The translations under genes were made by a program, and so were the position numbers. A DNA stretch of 64,000 bases from Halobacteroides halobius DSM 5150 (GTDB taxonomy: Bacteria > Bacillota > Halanaerobiia > Halobacteroidales > Halobacteroidaceae), in the NCBI RefSeq assembly GCF_000328625.1, contig NC_019978.1:372001-436000 (forward strand). Direction: 5' to 3'. Under the pieces are notes generated by a model that did not search any database, had not been told where the DNA came from, and saw nothing but the letters and a program-made list of their open reading frames with translations. Positions 59,821 through 64,000 of this stretch are shown here, piece after piece. Position 1 is the stretch's first letter, and every line of letters begins with the position of its first letter.

Positions 59821-59848
59821 GACATTTTTTGATCAATCTTTATATATT
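59819..59848 (+). promoter_or_regulatory. Possible promoter of the five-repeat protein
   Basis: TTGACA (59819-59824), 18 bp, TATATT (59843-59848). A TATAAT at 59877 without a good -35 is an alternative. Confidence 0.5.
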
Positions 59849-59945
59849 TAGAGGAAAATTTATCTTTTCGTGGTAATATAATAATAAGATTTCCTAATAA
59901 GAGGTTTTATCTGATAATTAATCTAATAAAAAAGGGGGAGTTGCA

Positions 59946-61043
59946 TTGAAGAAGGTTTTTATTTGTCTTTTAATTATTTTTATGACTATGTTGTCTACTA
60001 ATTTAGTATTATCAAGTAATTTGCCTAATAAGCAAGGAGTATATTATTTACCGAATGGTTTAACAGATGTTAGAGATATAAAATTTAAAAATAGTGAAAT
60101 AATTATTACTTCAAAAAGCGAGTTAGGAGATGTATTTATTGCAATTTACAATATGGGCAAATCTCATCTTTCAGGATCCATGTATTTTAAAGCAGTAGAT
60201 AATGAAAAAGTATTAGAGAATGATTTACCAGATGCAAACGGGAAATATTATTTACCTCAAACTTTAACTGATGTAAAAGATGTAAAAATTTTTGATGATG
60301 AAATTATGATAACCTCTAAAACAAAATTTATGACTGGCGATGTAATAAGCTTGTTGTATAGTTTTGGTAATTCTAATCCAACTTCTATAGCTAGTTTTGA
60401 ATCAACTTCAATTGATAAAATATTAAAAGATGATCTACCAAATGAAAAAGGTAAATATTATTTGCCAAATGGTTTATCTGATCTTAGAGATTTGGAAATA
60501 AAAAATTCTGAAGTATTTTTAACTTCAAAAGCTTTATCAGGGAAAATAATGACGATTATTTATGAAATGGGAAAGTCTATTCCTAAAAATATGGCAGTCT
60601 TTGAGCCAAAACCGATTAATAAGATTGTCGATAAAGATTTTAAAAGAGAGCAAGGGGTATATTATCTACCAGAATCATTTACTGATGTAAAGGATTTAGC
60701 AATAAAAGGGCCAGAAATTTGTTTAACTTCGAGAGGAGAGTCAGGTGATATAATAGCAACAATATATGAAATGGGAGAATCATATCCTAATTCCATATTA
60801 ATATTTAAATTAGTTTCATATGAAGAGTTTGCTAAAGAAACTTTAAAAAAAGAGCAGGGGCTTTATTATTTGCCTAAAGCATTAAATGATTTTAGAGGCA
60901 TTGAAATAATTGGGGAAGAAGTTCTCCTAACTGCAAGAAATGATTCAGGTAATATATTTACAATGATTTATGAAGCAGGAAATTCTTATCCAGTATCAAT
61001 AGCACATTTTAAGCCTACAGAACCAGAAAAATGTTTTAAATAA
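59946..61043 (+). CDS. Secreted protein with five divergent ~68-residue repeats
   Basis: 365 residues. The signal peptide (VFICLLIIFMTMLSTNLVLS) leaves no lipobox Cys. The mature part is five repeats, each with the core G-x-YYLP, then TDVRD-like, then an E-x-x-x-TS stretch, then SGD, then IYEMG-S and SIA-F. They start near residues 25, 93, 163, 231 and 299. The units are diverged, with strand-like alternation, so a five-bladed propeller or repeat sheet is conceivable. I know no such family. It starts with TTG after AAAGGGGGAG. It sits between the integrase and a transposase fragment, so it may be cargo. Confidence 0.7.
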   Translation: MKKVFICLLIIFMTMLSTNLVLSSNLPNKQGVYYLPNGLTDVRDIKFKNSEIIITSKSELGDVFIAIYNMGKSHLSGSMYFKAVDNEKVLENDLPDANGKYYLPQTLTDVKDVKIFDDEIMITSKTKFMTGDVISLLYSFGNSNPTSIASFESTSIDKILKDDLPNEKGKYYLPNGLSDLRDLEIKNSEVFLTSKALSGKIMTIIYEMGKSIPKNMAVFEPKPINKIVDKDFKREQGVYYLPESFTDVKDLAIKGPEICLTSRGESGDIIATIYEMGESYPNSILIFKLVSYEEFAKETLKKEQGLYYLPKALNDFRGIEIIGEEVLLTARNDSGNIFTMIYEAGNSYPVSIAHFKPTEPEKCFK

Positions 61044-61182
61044 TATAGTGAGGGGAGAGTAATATACTCACTAGCGTTGCATCGTTTTTTATAAAAAGTC
61101 ATTGAAAAAATAAAACTCCTTTGATTAAATAGATAAGTACCCACCACAGTACAAAATCCATGAAACCAAAGGAGTTGAAATC

Positions 61183-61827
61183 ATGAATTATTGTACCATA
61201 CTTTTAACTAAACTGCTAGATATTATTGATAAAAATTTTCTAAAAGGTTTAATTAATAAATATAATGCAGATTATAAGGTTCATAAGCTAACAACGGAAG
61301 TTCATTTGTTATATTTACTTTACTTTCATCTTACTAAAAAAGAAAGTTTAGAAGATTTTGTTTCTGATTTAAAAAATAATAAACAACTAAATAAAGCATT
61401 GCCTAAGATAAGCAAGTCTCAGTTATCTCGAAAAAATGAAGATAGAACTTATAAAATTTTCTTTGAGATTTTTCAACACCTCTTTGATAAGCTTAAAGCT
61501 AATAAAGGGCTAAAAAAAGCATTAAAAGAAATTGGTTCTGTAAAAATTTTAGATTCTTCAACAGTAAGCTTATGTTTATCATTATTTCCTTGGGCTAAGT
61601 TTAGAAGTACTAAAGGTGGAATTAAGCTTCATACTCTATATGATTTAAATACTAATGCTCCAGAAAATATAATAATAAGTGATGCTGTAATTCATGATAA
61701 AGAAATATTTTATAATTTAACTTTTAATCCTAGCTATACTTATCTTTTTGATAGAGCTTATATAAAATATCAAAAATTTGATGAATTTATAGGTGCGACT
61801 TGTTGCAATATGAAAAGTATTGCCTAG
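61183..61827 (+). pseudogene. IS4-type transposase fragment, cut by a group II intron
   Basis: The N-terminal half of a different DDE transposase. The first catalytic Asp is in VKILDSSTVSL and the second in TYLFDRAYIKYQKFDEF. True transposase sequence stops at about 61792, where the intron starts; the last dozen codons are intron. No C-terminal half with the YREK region is found after the intron, so the gene is truncated. AAAGGAG before the ATG is paired with AACTCCTTTG upstream (61114-61123 with 61167-61176), which could mask the ribosome site. Confidence 0.85.
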
Positions 61828-62638
61828 TATTGTAATAATACTAGAACTAAAAGACCTATCAGTCAAATGAGAGGGTTAACACCTTGAAGGGCTGACGATG
61901 ATACTCCGAACTGCAATAAATTGATTAAGTAATTTATTGTAGTAAGCTCGGTGAAGTCGGGTGAGAGTTGTCGTAATCATACGAAAATTATTCAGCGGTG
62001 GATAATGCAACTTATAGCTCGGTCGCCCATAAAGTATCTAAGATAAGAATATACCATATAGGTATTGACGAATTCCTGAATCGTACGGGTCTAGAATTCA
62101 AATAACTAGAAATGGTTATACCAACAAAGTTTGGGGTATGTGGGGTAAGTAAGATTCTATATTATGAAAATCCTTATACACTTATAGGGTGTATATAAAA
62201 CATACAGGCTCATAGGGAATATCTACGGATATATGTTAAGGGTAAGGTCTTTTGGAACAAGGGAAGTCAGCGACAGGGAGGTCTTAATACCTTTGAACTG
62301 GTGGTATAGAAAGAATAATATAATATACCTTAATGCTGATGAAAGTAGTGGCACAGTACCATTGAAGCCTTAATAACAAGAGGTGGAGGGATAGCCACAA
62401 GTGAAATAAAATGATAATAAAAGTTATTAATATAGTACATTGGTTTCTTGTAAGACTAATAAAAGTGAAGGGTTTAGACCTTTTAGCTGCCCAATGGGAT
62501 TCTGAGAAGAGTTTTCAGCTATATATGATAAATAGTAATAATCATTTTATTTCATGGCACGCCTTGTGAGTTTGAAAATCTCACGCAGGGTGTAGAATGG
62601 GGGAAAGCTGGAGATGTTTTCAAAAGCTTACCTATCAT
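61793..62638 (+). mobile_element. ORF-less group II intron
   Basis: Starts GTGCGACTTG inside the transposase fragment. Domain I- to III-like sequence follows (GTGGCACAGTACC and GGTGGAGGGATAGCC are typical). The domain IV stem is TGAAATAAAATGAT (62402) with ATCATTTTATTTCA (62541), and holds no gene. Domain V (62558-62593) has a CGC triad, stems ACGCCTT/AGGGTGT and GTGAG/CTCAC, and a GC bulge. Domain VI ends with a bulged A in CTTACC. The 3' end near 62638 is approximate. Unlike the two class C copies it is not beside a terminator. Confidence 0.75.
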
Positions 62639-62667
62639 TATAAAGAAGACGCTTTGAAAGAGAAGAG

Positions 62668-62745
62668 ATGATTAGACAAGCAATTGAAGAGGATGATCAA
62701 GAAACTTTAATTGAATTAGGATTTATTAAGAAGGAGCTGAGCTAA
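62668..62745 (+). CDS. Short frame or 3' remnant before the Gam-like gene
   Basis: A 25-residue frame (MIRQAIEEDDQETLIELGF plus IKKELS) whose stop is joined directly to the next ATG. In frame it extends back to 62644 (RRRFEREE) before a stop at the intron edge. It reads like the charged C-terminus of a phage protein whose 5' part was lost. No start with a ribosome site was found. Confidence 0.4.
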   Translation: MIRQAIEEDDQETLIELGFIKKELS

Positions 62746-63255
62746 ATGAGTAAAGATGAGAAGTTTGTAGTGAATGACGATCATAAGGCAAACTGGACAT
62801 TAAAGAAGATTCGTAAATTAGAAGAAGAGAAAGCTAAGAATAAGGACTTTGCAGAACAAGAGATAGCTGAAATAGAAGAATGGTTAGCAGCAGAGAATAA
62901 AACTTTAGATAATAAGATAGATTTCTTTCAATCATTACTAACAGAGTATGCTTTAAATCTAAAAGAAAAAGATGAAGAGTTCAAAACTAAGTCCTTGCCG
63001 GCTGGAGAATTACAATTTAGGAAGCAGAGAGCTAAATGGAAGTATGACCAAGAACAGTTATTAGCATCAGTAAAAGCAATGGGTTTAGATGAGTTAGTGA
63101 AAATCAAAGAAACAGTTAATAAAAGAGAGCTAAAGAAGAAGATTGAGGTTAAAGAGGGTAAAGCAATAAACGCTGTTACTGGAGAAATCATTGAAGGGAT
63201 TCAAGTGATTAATCGAGGTGAAAAGTTTAAGATCAATATTAATGAAAGGAACTGA
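62746..63255 (+). CDS. Gam-like host-nuclease-inhibitor protein
   Basis: 169 residues, highly charged and helical. A coiled coil (about 15-100) with EIEEWLAAENKTLDNKIDFFQSLLTEY and SLPAGELQFRKQ in pieces resembles the phage Gam family, which binds DNA ends and blocks exonucleases. The C-terminal part NAVTGEIIEGI is also typical. It begins directly on the stop of the preceding frame with AAGGAG upstream. Followed by a Rad52-like pseudogene, a usual phage recombination pairing. Confidence 0.75.
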   Translation: MSKDEKFVVNDDHKANWTLKKIRKLEEEKAKNKDFAEQEIAEIEEWLAAENKTLDNKIDFFQSLLTEYALNLKEKDEEFKTKSLPAGELQFRKQRAKWKYDQEQLLASVKAMGLDELVKIKETVNKRELKKKIEVKEGKAINAVTGEIIEGIQVINRGEKFKININERN

Positions 63256-63259
63256 TATT

Positions 63260-63889
63260 ATGGAATTAAGAGAGTTAAGAAAGCCATTTGCTTGAGAGAA
63301 GATTAAGTGGAGAGTAGGAGCTACTACTAATGATAAGAAAAGAGGATTAGCACTTTCTTATGTAGATAGCAGGGTAGTAATGGAAAGATTAGATAATGTG
63401 TGTGGAGTAGAGAATTGGTAGAAGAAATATAGCTTTGGTAATAATGGTGAGATTATCTGTGCAATTGGAATTAAGATAGAGGATAATTGGATTTGGAAAT
63501 CAGGGGGAGCAGGGCAGACTGATTTTGAAGCTATCAAAGGTGGTTTAAGTGATGCTTTTAAAAGAGCTGCTGTTAGTTGGGGGATCGGGCGTTACTTATA
63601 TGAACTACCGACAATTTGGGCTGATATCAAGAAACAAGGTAAAAATTATGTGATTAAAGATGAACCTCAGCTACCAGCAGAATTTCTACCCCAAAAAGAG
63701 AATTATGTTGATCAGATCAGAAAGTTATATCAGAAGAACCCAAGTGCTTCAGGAGAAATTATCACTACTTTTCTAACTGAAATTGGAATAAAAGATGCTA
63801 AAGATCTATCTAATGTAAATAGATTGAATTTGAATCAAGCTAAGAAACTAATAGAAAAATTAAAAGATGTGCAAAAACCTGCTTCCTAA
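63260..63889 (+). pseudogene. Rad52/Rad22-type single-strand annealing protein, two stops
   Basis: One frame of 210 codons reads as a phage Rad52-family annealing protein (RGLALSYVDSRVVMERLD, FEAIKGGLSDAFKRAAVSWGIG in parts, YLYELPTIWADI). It is interrupted by TGA at 63293 (codon 12) and TAG at 63419 (codon 54). Neither is a frameshift; both could be single C-to-T type changes from Arg and Gln codons. AAGGA precedes the ATG. An internal start could give at most the C-terminal part. Probably dead. Confidence 0.8.
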
Positions 63890-63907
63890 TTTGGAGCAGG
63901 TTTTCTC
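63875..63907 (+). terminator. Terminator after the Rad52-like pseudogene
   Basis: AAACCTGCT (63875-63883) with AGCAGGTTT (63895-63903), then T-rich. Beyond it, to the window end, I see only an eight-codon frame at 63927. Confidence 0.75.
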
Positions 63908-64000
63908 TTTAAAGGGAGAGAGATAATGAACTATTTAGAAATAGAAAAATAAAAATTTAACAATAAATAAAGGATTTTGTATAAAAAGAGTATAAATAAT

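Noticed and set aside
57130-64000. CRISPR array or toxin-antitoxin pair in the mobile region
   Set aside because: No regularly spaced direct repeats and no recognisable toxin or antitoxin pair were found.

Overview
The window is AT-rich, densely coded DNA from a low-GC Gram-positive anaerobe. Its markers are a trimeric [FeFe] hydrogenase, a Hcp/flavodiiron/RIC stress cluster, L-lactate dehydrogenase, and a YtrH/YtrI-type sporulation pair next to dnaE. Together they suggest a spore-forming, fermentative clostridium-like organism. A halophilic Halanaerobiales/Halobacteroidaceae member fits best in my judgement, but this is inference from gene content, not an identification.

Layout. 1-7.2 kb: end of a dGTPase-like gene, a tRNA, a Cu/Zn superoxide dismutase, small metabolic genes (DUF362, DUF523, TrmL, a D-amino-acid transaminase, a thioredoxin-like protein), a minus-strand seven-tRNA cluster (Pro-Arg-Lys-Glu-Asp-Thr-Tyr) and ldh. 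7.3-8.7 kb: a complete IS copy inserted in the promoter of a PerR/Fur-type gene. 8.7-21 kb: that regulator, UV endonuclease, hydCBA, a tiny membrane peptide, YjbQ, a PHP phosphatase, MgtE, TypA, an aminotransferase and ytrIH. 21-26 kb: dnaE, pgpA and a DUF368 (PopT-type) transporter. 26.1-33.2 kb: mtrB (TRAP) followed by a TRAP-type leader and trpEGDCFBA. 33.4-39.2 kb: accDA, a roughly 530-nt structured non-coding element, pfkA, pyk and fxsA. 39.3-52.3 kb: two near-identical terminator-inserted group II introns enclosing a PhoP/PhoR-like two-component system with its neighbours, a ZIP transporter and a lipoprotein made of three almost identical 146-residue repeats. 52.4-57.1 kb: ferredoxin, Hcp, a cysteine hydrolase, flavodiiron protein and RIC. 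57.2-64 kb: a decayed mobile region with a degenerate tRNA-Leu, a second copy of the IS, a tyrosine recombinase, a secreted protein with five repeats, a transposase fragment broken by an ORF-less group II intron, a Gam-like gene and a Rad52-like pseudogene.

How parts work together. mtrB lies between a sigma-A promoter and an RNA segment with eleven NAG triplets, ten of them at exact 5-nt period, just before a strong terminator and trpE. TRAP is therefore encoded on the very transcript it should attenuate. The two-component genes are flanked by two genes that share an 11-bp-period direct repeat in their promoters, which suggests a small local regulon including a Mur-ligase-like gene. Both copies of the IS sit directly 5' of a gene in the same orientation. 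One cuts the promoter of the Fur-family regulator and the other separates the integrase from its ribosome binding site.

The best candidates for something undescribed are the structured element at 35.3-35.8 kb, the self-encoded TRAP leader, the five-repeat and three-repeat exported proteins, and the shared promoter repeat around the two-component system.
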